Source: Pontiella agarivorans (lineage in GTDB: Bacteria; Verrucomicrobiota; Kiritimatiellia; Kiritimatiellales; Pontiellaceae). Taken from it: a DNA stretch of 64,000 nt. Under the pieces are notes generated by a model. It was given only the letters and a program-made list of their open reading frames with translations, was not told where the DNA came from and made no database searches. The stretch is taken from positions 620,001-684,000 of the forward strand of contig NZ_JARVCO010000002.1 in the NCBI RefSeq assembly GCF_034531395.1. The letters run 5' to 3'. Below are positions 35,671-44,577 of the stretch, one piece after another (the stretch's first letter is position 1; every line of letters begins with the position of its first letter). The translations under genes and the position numbers were made by a program.

Positions 35671-37770
35671 ATGAGTGATGTGCGATTCAGGTGCTTAACC
35701 GTTGTGCTTCTGCTGATGCAGGCGGTCTGTTTTGCGGGCGCGCCGATAACTTCCATTTCGCACATCCGGGCCATGATGCCGGATGAGGTGGATGGTACTG
35801 TCACTGCTGAGATTGAGGGGCAGGTACTTGCTCTGCCATTGTTTTTCGGCATTTTTCTCTATGATGGAACAAACGGGATTTTTGTTTCCCATAAGCCGGT
35901 TCCGGAGTTCGCGGAAAAGCTGAAGCCCGGGGACTGGATCCGGGTGAACGGCATTGTTGAACCCGGCGGTTTCAGTCCTGCAATTGTTGCGGATCAGATT
36001 GAGCTTATTGATCATCGGCCGTTACCTGAACCGATGGCTTATATTCCGGATAAGATGCGTCTGGCTGAAATGGACTGTCAGTGGGTATTTCTCAGCGGTC
36101 GCCTTATCGCGGTTTCGACGGCTGAGAATGGGCTCGATGCAATGGTTAACATCGAGTCCGGCGAAAATCTGTATTCCGTTCAGGTTCCGTATTCCAGAGC
36201 CGGGGTTGAACGTCTGCACGAGATGATGTATCGCGACGTTGAGCTCAATGCGGTTGTCGGAATCCGTTATAATAGTCGGAAGCAGGCGGTCGGCCGGGCG
36301 TTTATTGCCCATTCCATTGATGACATCATCGCTGTCGATCATCCGGGTTCTGAAAAAGATCCCGTTGATGTTTCCCTATCCGAACTGATGCGTAAGGACA
36401 CGCCATCGTACGGTCTTCTGAAAACAAGGGGTGTGGTCACCGGAGTGTTCGGAAAAGAACTTTTTCTGCGGGGAGATGCGGCCGGACTTCGTGTTCAGAC
36501 CGCGAAATCGACAGACGTCGAGCCCGGGGATTATGTTGAAATCACCGGCTATGTCTGGCCGCAGCCGATCAGTCCGGCGTTCCGGGCGTTGGAGGTGGAG
36601 CGGTTGAAGACGCAGCCGATGCCGGAGCCGCGGCAGGTGCCTGTCGGGGCTGTGCCTGATGAAGCATTGAATTATGATCTGATTGCGCTCCATGCTGAAC
36701 TTATCGATATCGGAAAGCAGTTTTCGGAGGGGGGCGCAGAACAGCAGATTCTGTTGTGCCGGTCCGGAGCGCACCGGTTTGAAGCACGGCTTCCGGTTGG
36801 GAAAAGGGCAGAGGAAGGCATTTCGGCCGGTGCTGAGCTGATGTTAACCGGAAATGCACATTTACTGCTGAACCCGCATACACAGGGCAAACTCAAAATC
36901 ACCGGTTTCTGGCTGCAGCTTCGTGATGCAGAGGATATTCAGTTACTGCGGGCAGCTCCATGGTGGACGCCCGAAAGAATGATGTGGGTCTTTTCCGCAT
37001 TGCTCGGGGTGATTGTGCTGTTTCTCGGATGGCTGGTTCTTCTGCGGCAGACCATTCGTCGGCAGACTGGGATCATAAAAGAGAAGGTGGAACGGGAAGC
37101 GGTGCTGGAGGAGCGTCAGCGTATTGCACGTGAACTGCATGATAATCTGGAGCAGGGTCTTGGAGGGATCGCCATACAGCTGCAGAACTGCCGGATGCAG
37201 AATGCGCTGATCTCAGAAAAACCGGAGGAGAATGTTTCTGAAGATTTAAAAAACGGCATACAGAAAACAGACCGGGCGATTTCCGTTGCCCAGCATATGC
37301 TCGCGCATTGCAGTAAAGAGTCGAGGGCGGCGATTCTCGACCTGCGCGGTGTTGCACTGCAGCGGAAGGCACTGGCGGATCTGGTTAAAGAGGCATTGGC
37401 ACCGGTTGCGAAAGAGTGCGGAGCCAGATTGGAGATGACGGTCAGCGGAAACCCGGTTCAGTTATCGCGCAGGGTTGAGCGGCATCTTATGCTGATTGCT
37501 AAAGAGGCCGGGTCAAATGCCGCCCGGCACGCGGCTCCGAAAATTCTGAAGGTCGGATTGCGGTATGAGTCCGGAAGAGTTGTCCTGACGGTTCGGGATG
37601 ATGGGTGCGGCTTTAATCCGTCCTCTCCGGAAAAGGAGGGACACTTCGGCTTGAAAGGGATGGAGGAGCGCGCCGTAAAAATGAATGGAACCTTTCGCAT
37701 AACGAGTGCTCCGGGTGAAGGTGCGGAAGTATATGTTGAAGTGCCTAATCAGCAGGTGAAACAGCAATGA
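35671..37770 (+). CDS. Sensor histidine kinase with OB-like extracytoplasmic region (NarX/HisKA_3 type)
   Basis: A 699-residue kinase. Signal peptide 'MSDVRFRCLTVVLLLMQAVCFAGA', a large extracytoplasmic region (25-430), one transmembrane helix (about 437-457), then HisKA_3 with phosphorylated His490 in '[16 protein letters not shown]' and an HATPase_c domain ('LIAKEAGSNAARHA', 'VRDDGCGFNP', 'GLKGMEERA'). The sensor part has repeating units such as 'GIFLYDGTNGIFVSHK...LKPGDWIRVNGIV' and 'ELFLRGDAAGLRVQT...VEPGDYVEITGYV', resembling tandem OB folds and not a known sugar sensor. Its stop overlaps the regulator's start. Likely senses a galactan product; ligand unknown. Confidence 0.88.
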   Translation: MSDVRFRCLTVVLLLMQAVCFAGAPITSISHIRAMMPDEVDGTVTAEIEGQVLALPLFFGIFLYDGTNGIFVSHKPVPEFAEKLKPGDWIRVNGIVEPGGFSPAIVADQIELIDHRPLPEPMAYIPDKMRLAEMDCQWVFLSGRLIAVSTAENGLDAMVNIESGENLYSVQVPYSRAGVERLHEMMYRDVELNAVVGIRYNSRKQAVGRAFIAHSIDDIIAVDHPGSEKDPVDVSLSELMRKDTPSYGLLKTRGVVTGVFGKELFLRGDAAGLRVQTAKSTDVEPGDYVEITGYVWPQPISPAFRALEVERLKTQPMPEPRQVPVGAVPDEALNYDLIALHAELIDIGKQFSEGGAEQQILLCRSGAHRFEARLPVGKRAEEGISAGAELMLTGNAHLLLNPHTQGKLKITGFWLQLRDAEDIQLLRAAPWWTPERMMWVFSALLGVIVLFLGWLVLLRQTIRRQTGIIKEKVEREAVLEERQRIARELHDNLEQGLGGIAIQLQNCRMQNALISEKPEENVSEDLKNGIQKTDRAISVAQHMLAHCSKESRAAILDLRGVALQRKALADLVKEALAPVAKECGARLEMTVSGNPVQLSRRVERHLMLIAKEAGSNAARHAAPKILKVGLRYESGRVVLTVRDDGCGFNPSSPEKEGHFGLKGMEERAVKMNGTFRITSAPGEGAEVYVEVPNQQVKQQ

Positions 37771-38384
37771 TCAGGGTCATGGTAGTTGATGATAATGCCA
37801 TTGTCCGCATGGGTTTATGTGAAGCACTGGCGTTGAAGCCGGATCTTGAGGCGGCTGGTACAGCTGCATCCAGTGCAGAGGCTATTGAAGTTTTCCGGAC
37901 CGAACGTCCGGATGTGGTAACGATGGATTATCAGCTTCCCGATGGCAACGGCATAGATTGCTCACGACAGATTCTGGAGGAATTTCCTGACGCCCGTATA
38001 TTGATTCTCTCGGCATTCAGTGCGGAGGAGGATATCTGGAATGCAGTACAGGCCGGAGCAAAAGGTTATCTAACCAAGGCGGCGGGAGAGGTTGAAGAGA
38101 TCGTGGATGCGATCCACGAAGTGGCTTCCGGCGGAAATTTTTTTCCGGCCGAGATTATGCTTAAGCTGGAGCGTCGAAAAAATCAGCGTGAGTTGACGCC
38201 TCGTGAAATGGAAGCGCTTCGCCTGCTGGTCCGGGGAAAAACGAATAAAGAAATTGCTCATGAACTCGGTATTTCCATTGATTCAGTGAAGCAGCATATC
38301 ACCAATCTGCGTGTGAAACTTGATGCTGCCGACCGTACTCAGGCTGCGGTGGAGGCGATCCGACGGGGCATTATTCAGTTTTAG
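37767..38384 (+). CDS. LuxR/NarL-family response regulator
   Basis: A 205-residue regulator. Receiver domain with acidic pair 'VVDDNAIVRMG', phosphorylated Asp54 in 'VTMDYQLPDG' and the Lys in 'GYLTKAAGE'. The C-terminal LuxR helix-turn-helix is 'LTPREMEALRLLVRGKTNKEIAHELGISIDSVKQHITNLRVKL'. ATGA overlap with the kinase gene indicates a coupled pair. It probably regulates surrounding galactan genes; the second pair at 56603-59451 is a clear paralogue. Confidence 0.93.
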   Translation: MIRVMVVDDNAIVRMGLCEALALKPDLEAAGTAASSAEAIEVFRTERPDVVTMDYQLPDGNGIDCSRQILEEFPDARILILSAFSAEEDIWNAVQAGAKGYLTKAAGEVEEIVDAIHEVASGGNFFPAEIMLKLERRKNQRELTPREMEALRLLVRGKTNKEIAHELGISIDSVKQHITNLRVKLDAADRTQAAVEAIRRGIIQF

Positions 38385-38509
38385 GCGGGACGTCGTATAC
38401 GCGGGGCGGATGCGCTTTTGGACGCGGTCAGAACATCCCTTTTAGGGGGGTAGTCGATAGTCGGTTTTTAGATAATTCTGAGCTTTTCACTGGATAAGAC
38501 AGGAGAAGC

Positions 38510-39844
38510 ATGATGAGAGGGATCTCCCGAAAAGGATTTTTAAAAACGGGTGTTTTTGCGGGGGGCGCCATCGGGTTTCCCGCGGTTGTTCCGTCTGCCG
38601 TGCTCGGGAAAAACGGCAGTGTTGCGCCAAGTAACCGGATTGCGGTGGGATTAATCGGCTGCGGTCGACGCAGCGGTGTCGGTGGCGAATACAACATGGT
38701 CAGGCAGTCCAAGCTGCTGGCGGTGTGCGACCCGGTGAAATGGCGTCGTGAAGCCAGGGCCGCGGAGTGGAACGTTCCCGATGCCTATAACGATTTTCGG
38801 GATGTTCTCGCACGGGACGATATTGATGCTGTCCACATTGTAACACCGGATCACTGGCATGTGCCGATAGCCCTGATGGCCGCGCGGGCCGGCAAAGACA
38901 TGTATGTGGAAAAACCGCTGAGTCTCTGTATCGGTCAGAGCCTGGCGGCCCGGGAAATCACAGAAAAACACGGCCGCGTTTTTCAGTACGGCACGCAGCA
39001 GCGCTCGATGCGTCATTTGCGGATGGGCATCGAAATTGTGCTGAACGGGCATATCGGCAACGTGAAAGAGGTGTATGTGTGGTGTCCGGGTGGGGCCAAA
39101 GGCGGTTTGGCGACCCCGGAACTTCCGGTGCCGGAAGGATTTGATTATGAACTCTGGACCGGTCCGGCACCGATGAAACCGTTCTGTGAAGACCGATGCA
39201 GCCCGCACGGTCCGCCGAAGGCCACCTATTTCTGCTATGATTATTCCATCGGAATGCTGGGCGGGTGGGGCGCCCATCCGGTGGATCAATTGCAATGGTG
39301 GGCCGATGCTGAAAACAAGGGCATTCCGGTTGAATATAAAACCACCGGTTTTCTTCCCGGGAAAGGGCTGTTCGATACGGTGGTGACCTGGAACATGGAG
39401 GCTGTTTATGCCGATGGCACCAAACTTCATTTTATGGATTCGAAAACGGCGCACGCTTCGCAGGAAATTCCCGGCATTGAAAAGCTGAAGCAGTTTGGAA
39501 ACTGCACGGTCTTTGCCGGTGAAGAAGGCTGGGTGGCGGTTTCGCGCGAGGGCATGCTGGCCTCAACCGAAGCGCTGCGGCGCAAGGCAAAAGATCCGGG
39601 ATCAAGAAAACTGCAGGAGAGCAGCTGGCATCCGGTGGCCTTTGTGGATGCCATTCGGAACGGGACGCAGCCGGTATCTACACTGGAATCCGCCATTTGC
39701 TCGGACATTATCTGCCATATGGGCGATTTGTGCGTGAGGACGGGAAAAACTTTGGGCTGGGATGACCGGAAGAAAATGGTTACCGGTTCGGCTGAGGCCG
39801 TAAAAATGATGCATCGTCCGCTGCGCGATCCCTGGACACTGTAA
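38510..39844 (+). CDS. Gfo/Idh/MocA-family oxidoreductase with Tat-like signal
   Basis: A 444-residue NAD(P)-dependent sugar oxidoreductase. The N-terminus '[31 protein letters not shown]' is a Tat-type signal with SRKGFLK in place of the usual SRRxFLK. The Rossmann motif is '[11 protein letters not shown]', the dinucleotide part continues with '[31 protein letters not shown]', where EKP is the family's catalytic motif. AGGAG precedes the start. First of three such enzymes in the window and followed by a ThuA protein and a second Gfo enzyme, a grouping usual in PVC bacteria for periplasmic keto-sugar chemistry. Substrate unknown. Confidence 0.88.
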   Translation: MMRGISRKGFLKTGVFAGGAIGFPAVVPSAVLGKNGSVAPSNRIAVGLIGCGRRSGVGGEYNMVRQSKLLAVCDPVKWRREARAAEWNVPDAYNDFRDVLARDDIDAVHIVTPDHWHVPIALMAARAGKDMYVEKPLSLCIGQSLAAREITEKHGRVFQYGTQQRSMRHLRMGIEIVLNGHIGNVKEVYVWCPGGAKGGLATPELPVPEGFDYELWTGPAPMKPFCEDRCSPHGPPKATYFCYDYSIGMLGGWGAHPVDQLQWWADAENKGIPVEYKTTGFLPGKGLFDTVVTWNMEAVYADGTKLHFMDSKTAHASQEIPGIEKLKQFGNCTVFAGEEGWVAVSREGMLASTEALRRKAKDPGSRKLQESSWHPVAFVDAIRNGTQPVSTLESAICSDIICHMGDLCVRTGKTLGWDDRKKMVTGSAEAVKMMHRPLRDPWTL

Positions 39845-39869
39845 TAACTTTCCAACGATGGAGATATGT

Positions 39870-40826
39870 ATGAAAAAATTACTGATCACAGTATATGCCG
39901 GTGCAGCAATGGCTTATGGCCATTCGGACTGGAAACCAAGCTTTGAAGAAAAGAAGGTCGTCACTGAGCAGGAGAAAAAACGGATTGCAGAGGCGATGCC
40001 GAAAAAGCCGATTGTGAAACCGAAAAAAGACCGCAGTGTGCTGCTGTACAGCGCCACGGCCGGGGCGCGGCATTGGTCGATACCGATAGGTAAAGTTGCC
40101 TTTGAACAAATGGCCGAACAAAGCGGAGCTTTTGAGATCGTGATCAGCGATGATCCGGAACATTTTAAATCGGAAAATCTGAAACAGTTCGACGTGGTGA
40201 TTCTGATGAACAGCACGGGTAATTTTTTCATGCCGTGCACCCGTGGTGAAGATTCCATTCGCGATCAGTTTTCGGATGAAGAGTGGGAGGCGCTTAAAGT
40301 GCGCGACGCTCAGCTGATTGGAAACCTGGTTAAGTATGTCCGTGAAGGCGGCGGACTGGTGGCAATACACGCGGCGGCGGATGCGTATTACGGCAACCGG
40401 GATTACCGCAATATGATCGGCGGCACGTTTATGGGACATCCCTGGCATGGGAACCAGAAAGTGACGGTTCGTATTGATGAGCCGGATCATCCATTGATGA
40501 AAGCGGCGTTCGAAGGAAACACGCAGCTCAGTATAACCGAAGAAATTTTCCAGTATAATGAGCCCTATTCACGCGACCGCCTGCATGTACTGATGACGTT
40601 GGATGTTGAGAAATCGGAGAAGCCCAAAGGGGAAATGAAACGGACCGATGGGGATTATGCGTTGGCCTGGATTCGTGAAGAGGGTAAGGGGCGCGTTTTC
40701 TATACCGGTATCGGGCATAATTATGAGCACTACTGGAATCCGCAGATTTTGAAACATTACCTGGCGGGTATCCAGTATGCGGCAGGCGATCTGGAAGCGG
40801 ATGCGACACCGAGTGCAGAACTTTAA
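39870..40826 (+). CDS. ThuA-domain protein, secreted
   Basis: About 318 residues. Signal peptide '[17 protein letters not shown]'. The ThuA-like fold (class I glutamine amidotransferase-like, without its Cys) shows '[25 protein letters not shown]', '[11 protein letters not shown]', '[19 protein letters not shown]', '[11 protein letters not shown]' and '[23 protein letters not shown]'. ThuA proteins are linked to disaccharide oxidation to keto forms. The ATG at 39870 is chosen over 39858 because of GGAG 6 nt before it. Lies between two Gfo/Idh/MocA genes, suggesting a shared pathway. Confidence 0.85.
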   Translation: MKKLLITVYAGAAMAYGHSDWKPSFEEKKVVTEQEKKRIAEAMPKKPIVKPKKDRSVLLYSATAGARHWSIPIGKVAFEQMAEQSGAFEIVISDDPEHFKSENLKQFDVVILMNSTGNFFMPCTRGEDSIRDQFSDEEWEALKVRDAQLIGNLVKYVREGGGLVAIHAAADAYYGNRDYRNMIGGTFMGHPWHGNQKVTVRIDEPDHPLMKAAFEGNTQLSITEEIFQYNEPYSRDRLHVLMTLDVEKSEKPKGEMKRTDGDYALAWIREEGKGRVFYTGIGHNYEHYWNPQILKHYLAGIQYAAGDLEADATPSAEL

Positions 40827-40845
40827 TTCATATGGAGGAATAATC

Positions 40846-42153
40846 GTGAGTTTGAATAAACGTAACTTTATAAAATTATCCGCAACCGCCGGAGCTTCAC
40901 TGCCGCTCTTCAGTATCGGTGCTTCTAAAACCGCAATGGAAGACCTTAGAGTCGGTTGTATCGGCATGGGGCGCATGATGTACTGGCATGTCAACGGATT
41001 CATGCAGCGCTGCCGGCTCGTGGCGGTTTGCGATGTCGACAAAAACCGTCGGGAAGCTGAGCGAGATCGGGTTAATGCGCATTATGGAAACAGGGAATGC
41101 GTGGCGTATAATGATTACCGGGAACTGCTGGCGCGCGATGATATTGATGTTGTCTGCATCGCCACTCCGGATCACTGGCATGCCACCATCGTTATAGATG
41201 CCGCGCGCGCCGGAAAACATATCTATTGCGAAAAACCGTTGACGCACGACATCGATGAAGCCATCCGGGTGATGAAGGAAGTGAAAAAAGCCGGCGTGGT
41301 GCTTCAGACCGGGTCGCAGCAGCGGGGCATGAAAGAGTTCCGCGTGGCGGCCGAACTTGTTCGCAACAACGTGGTCGGAAAAGTCCTGGAGATTAAGTCC
41401 GATTTCTGGGGGCCGGGCCGTCCGTTTGATCTTCCGGAGGAAGAAATGGAGTCTGGTCTGGACTGGAACCGCTGGTGCGGTCCGGGACCGCTGAATCATT
41501 ATAATTCCAAATTGAGTCCGCGGGGGGTGCATGACTTTTTTCCGATGGGCTGGCGGAATGCGGTTGAATACGGCGGCGGCGGAATCTGCGATATGGGAGC
41601 GCACCATCTCGACATAATCCAGCTGGCACTGGATATGGATAAATCAGGTCCGGTAAAAGCTCTACCACCGGCCGGCGGCGGAAACGGTTACGGTGCAAAA
41701 CTGGTCTATGAAGGCGGTCTTGAAGTCACCCGCGAAAAAGGGTTTATGGTGGATTTTATCTGTGAAAACGGGCGTATTCAGGCGAGTCGGGGCAAATTCC
41801 GGTTCGAGCTCGACGGCAAAGTGATTCATAAGTTCCTGGAACCCTCCGACGGTTCACTGGCCCGGGAAGTGGTTCTGACCGAACGCGAATTTCTGGCCGA
41901 TGCCGAAGTTAAACTTCCGGTACAGAAAAAGGGCGGTCATACCCAGAATTTCCTGGATGCAATCGTCAACGGTACACAGCCGATGGTGCCGGTGGAAGCG
42001 GGGGCCCGCTCCGCGATCTGCTGTCATCTGATGAATCTTTCCTACTATCACCAGCAGCCGATCCTCTGGGATCCGGAAAAACTGAAATTTTCCGATAAAT
42101 CCTGTGATCCGGCCTGGCTGGCCGGTTCACGCCGGGACTATTTAAAAGCGTAA
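40846..42153 (+). CDS. Gfo/Idh/MocA-family oxidoreductase with Tat-like signal
   Basis: About 435 residues, starting at GTG 40846 behind ATGGAGGAATA. N-terminal 'LNKRNFIKLSATAGASLPLFSIG' is Tat-like, with KR replacing RR. Rossmann part 'VGCIGMGRMMYWHVNG', then 'VCIATPDHWHATIVIDAARAGKHIYCEKPLT' with the EKP motif. The middle 'GLDWNRWCGPGPLNHYN' and 'ICDMGAHHLDIIQLAL' is typical of the PVC subgroup. Close to the ThuA gene and 6 bp before the GH86-like gene, so part of the same unit. It is only distantly similar to the Gfo gene at 38510. Confidence 0.87.
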   Translation: MSLNKRNFIKLSATAGASLPLFSIGASKTAMEDLRVGCIGMGRMMYWHVNGFMQRCRLVAVCDVDKNRREAERDRVNAHYGNRECVAYNDYRELLARDDIDVVCIATPDHWHATIVIDAARAGKHIYCEKPLTHDIDEAIRVMKEVKKAGVVLQTGSQQRGMKEFRVAAELVRNNVVGKVLEIKSDFWGPGRPFDLPEEEMESGLDWNRWCGPGPLNHYNSKLSPRGVHDFFPMGWRNAVEYGGGGICDMGAHHLDIIQLALDMDKSGPVKALPPAGGGNGYGAKLVYEGGLEVTREKGFMVDFICENGRIQASRGKFRFELDGKVIHKFLEPSDGSLAREVVLTEREFLADAEVKLPVQKKGGHTQNFLDAIVNGTQPMVPVEAGARSAICCHLMNLSYYHQQPILWDPEKLKFSDKSCDPAWLAGSRRDYLKA

Positions 42154-42159
42154 TATCGA

Positions 42160-44004
42160 ATGAAGCTGTATGGTCTCATTGCGGTCGTTACCGGGTTCTT
42201 AAGTCAGGCCTGTATGTGCAGTCCAGGGGGTGAACCTGCAAAGGTTACGGTTCATCTTCTGGACGAACAGGTGCTCGGTGAAACATCGGAGCTGGATCGC
42301 AGTACGTTTTTTAATGTGCACAGCAGTTATACCGGTGCCGCATTAACGGCTGACGATCTGGAACAATTGAAGTCGCTGAACGTGGGATTCGGTCGTGCTT
42401 TCGATGGACCTTTCAGCGGTCATCAGAATGGAACGCCTTATCCGGACACGGCAGTGATCAGGACACGGGCGCCGGGAGTTATTGCCAGAGCTAAGGCGGA
42501 TCCGCTGTATGCCTATCGCACCACGCGGCGCATTATCACGGATGAGCCGGGAACCGTATTCAATATGCAGGATGACCCTGCAGAAATGGCACGGTATGCT
42601 GCGGATATCCTTGAGTATAATTATGAGGATGATTTCCGGCCTGATTTTTATTCCCCGATTTCTCTGCCTTTCGTCGCTGCCGGGAAATATGGCGAGGACC
42701 AGGCGGCCGTTCGGGAACGTATGACTCAGGTCATCGCCAGGATCGGCGAGGAAATCGATCGGCGCGGGCTTTCGACCCAGGTGATTGGTTATACGAGTGC
42801 CTGGCCGATGATGCATTTCTGGGATTTCGGGCATTGGCATGGGCGAATGAAAATGTTCATGGATGTGGCCGGGGAGCATATTGACGCCATTGATTTTATT
42901 CTGATGGATGCAACGCAGTATGAAAAGGACGACAGCCGCCGAAGCGGCAGCCGGGTTGAGGCGCTAATGGATCTGGTTGAAACCTATGGGGCCATGAAAT
43001 GGGGAAAACCGAAACCTTTTGCCTTCAGTGAATATGGTGATGTTTCTTCGGGCTGGCCGGAAGGGGATACCTATTCTCCGGCACGCAGTTCGGCGGAGCT
43101 GAATGCATACAACCATTTTCTTTTTTCTCTGCTTGGCCGGGAAGATCGGTTACTTATCGCGGTACCGTTTATCACAACGAAAAGTCCCTGGTTTTATAAA
43201 AATCCGAAAAACCGATGGCAGCCGTTTTCGGCGGATCTCTGGCGGCCGGATCCTGAAAGCATCGTGGACAACAATCCGACCCGTTTTCTGGAAACCGAAA
43301 AGATGGAGTTCTATCGCCTGTGGTGCGATGTGAAAGGCCGGCGTGTATTTACTGAATCAACTGATCCTGATGTTGCGGTTTATGCTTTTGTGGATGGGCC
43401 GGATGTTTATATTTGTCTGAACAGTTTCAAGGAGGAGCAGCATCCGGTTTCGCTTGTGCTTCCCGGGCAAAACGCTGAGCCGGAAAGGGTAGAGATCAAA
43501 CGCATGTTCATACCCCGGCAGCAGGCCGTGCAGTACACGGTAGAAAGGACCGGCATATTGCCCAAGGAGCTTGTTCTGGAGCCGCATGAAACAAGGATTG
43601 TCCGGATAACGTATTCAACTCCCGTGGTTTCCGGGCGCACGGTAAAAACCAGGACGTACTATAGTGATACCTGCCTGCAACCTATTGTTGCTGATCAGCC
43701 GGTTGAGTTCTGCATAAATGGTGTAGTTGCCGATGCGCCAACTGCGGCTTCCCTGAGGGTTTCCTTTGCCCGAGAGCACGATCGTTCAAAAAAACCGCTG
43801 CTGACCGTGAATGGCCAGTCCATTGAGTTTCCGGATAATTGGATGGGCGATGATCAGGCCAACCGGAAGGGCGGATTTTTCGGCGCCATCCCGGTATCTG
43901 TTCCGGACGGTATATTACAGACCGATAACAGGATCTCTCTTATCTTTTCTGACGATGGTGGCCGTGTAAGTACGGTTGTTCTGGATGTACACTCCGGAAA
44001 TTAA
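42160..44004 (+). CDS. GH86-like lipoprotein lacking the acid/base glutamate
   Basis: A 614-residue GH86 paralogue. The N-terminus 'MKLYGLIAVVTGFLSQACMC' looks like a lipoprotein signal. Alignment to the GH86 at 24422 is clear ('IGYTSAWPMMHFWDFGHWHGRMKMFMDVAGEHID', 'RSGSRVEALMDLVETYGAMKWGKPKPFAFSEYG', C-terminal 'SIEFPDNWMGDDQANRKGGFFGAIPVSVP'). The nucleophile Glu291 is kept (FSEYG). At the acid/base position the family's 'YNEPF' reads 'ISLPF', so Leu169 replaces Glu and Ser168 replaces Asn. The SYHIYD motif is also lost (FILMDATQ). Frame intact. It could be a binding protein or use a different acid. Confidence 0.8.
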   Translation: MKLYGLIAVVTGFLSQACMCSPGGEPAKVTVHLLDEQVLGETSELDRSTFFNVHSSYTGAALTADDLEQLKSLNVGFGRAFDGPFSGHQNGTPYPDTAVIRTRAPGVIARAKADPLYAYRTTRRIITDEPGTVFNMQDDPAEMARYAADILEYNYEDDFRPDFYSPISLPFVAAGKYGEDQAAVRERMTQVIARIGEEIDRRGLSTQVIGYTSAWPMMHFWDFGHWHGRMKMFMDVAGEHIDAIDFILMDATQYEKDDSRRSGSRVEALMDLVETYGAMKWGKPKPFAFSEYGDVSSGWPEGDTYSPARSSAELNAYNHFLFSLLGREDRLLIAVPFITTKSPWFYKNPKNRWQPFSADLWRPDPESIVDNNPTRFLETEKMEFYRLWCDVKGRRVFTESTDPDVAVYAFVDGPDVYICLNSFKEEQHPVSLVLPGQNAEPERVEIKRMFIPRQQAVQYTVERTGILPKELVLEPHETRIVRITYSTPVVSGRTVKTRTYYSDTCLQPIVADQPVEFCINGVVADAPTAASLRVSFAREHDRSKKPLLTVNGQSIEFPDNWMGDDQANRKGGFFGAIPVSVPDGILQTDNRISLIFSDDGGRVSTVVLDVHSGN

Positions 44005-44436
44005 TCAGCGTTTGTATCCGCTGTGATGGTGGCGTTGGACTGATCTCTGAGCATCAGGCAGGCCTGCTGAAGTCGGATTTCGGTAGCGCCGTCTGAACTC
44101 GGTGGGTGGAAGACCGGAAAAGGAACGGAATTTCCGGGAAAAGTAGAGCGGATCTTCAAAATGGATCCGGGCGGCAATTTCACTGACGGAAAGGTCGGTA
44201 TTGGTCAGTAGACGGCCGGCATGCTGAAGGCGGTGTTCCATCACATATCGGGCCGGAGGAACGGCGATCTGTTTGTTCCACAGCCTGCGGAATGTGGACT
44301 GCGAAAAGCCATGACGGCGGGCGAGGTGTGTGAAATCGACCGGTTCCGGCAGTCTGGATTCAAGTTCGTTGAGCAGCGATTGAAAGGCTTTTTCAGTACT
44401 GTTGTGTTCCCGGGCGGTTCGCACGCTGGAGCGCAA
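44005..44436 (-). CDS. AraC-family regulator, DNA-binding domain only
   Basis: A 143-residue protein, read from a TTG start. It contains both AraC helix-turn-helix motifs: 'VDFTHLARRHGFSQSTFRRLWNKQIAVPPARYVMEHRLQHA' and 'LSVSEIAARIHFEDPLYFSRKFRSFSGLPPTEFRRRYR'. The usual N-terminal cupin or sensor domain is missing. Upstream, the frame continues only about ten codons to a stop at 44464-44466. It ends directly beside the GH86-like stop and diverges from GH95. It may be a true single-domain regulator or the truncated tail of a longer one; likely controls the neighbouring hydrolases. Confidence 0.75.
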   Translation of the reverse strand: MRSSVRTAREHNSTEKAFQSLLNELESRLPEPVDFTHLARRHGFSQSTFRRLWNKQIAVPPARYVMEHRLQHAGRLLTNTDLSVSEIAARIHFEDPLYFSRKFRSFSGLPPTEFRRRYRNPTSAGLPDAQRSVQRHHHSGYKR

Positions 44437-44577
44437 GGAAATTTTTTTCAGCGAAACCGTTGTTCAGTAGCTTCTGTCAGGGCGGGTCTGTCTTTCCCCG
44501 GTCTGAAAAGTTAAGTGTTCCGTCGGCCTTGCGAATCCGGTATCTTTCCCCGGTGGAGATTTAGTGGAGACGATGGC

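Noticed and set aside
44515-44577. Upstream extension of GH95 in the same frame
   Set aside because: The extra residues precede a normal signal peptide beginning at 44578, which also has a better ribosome site.
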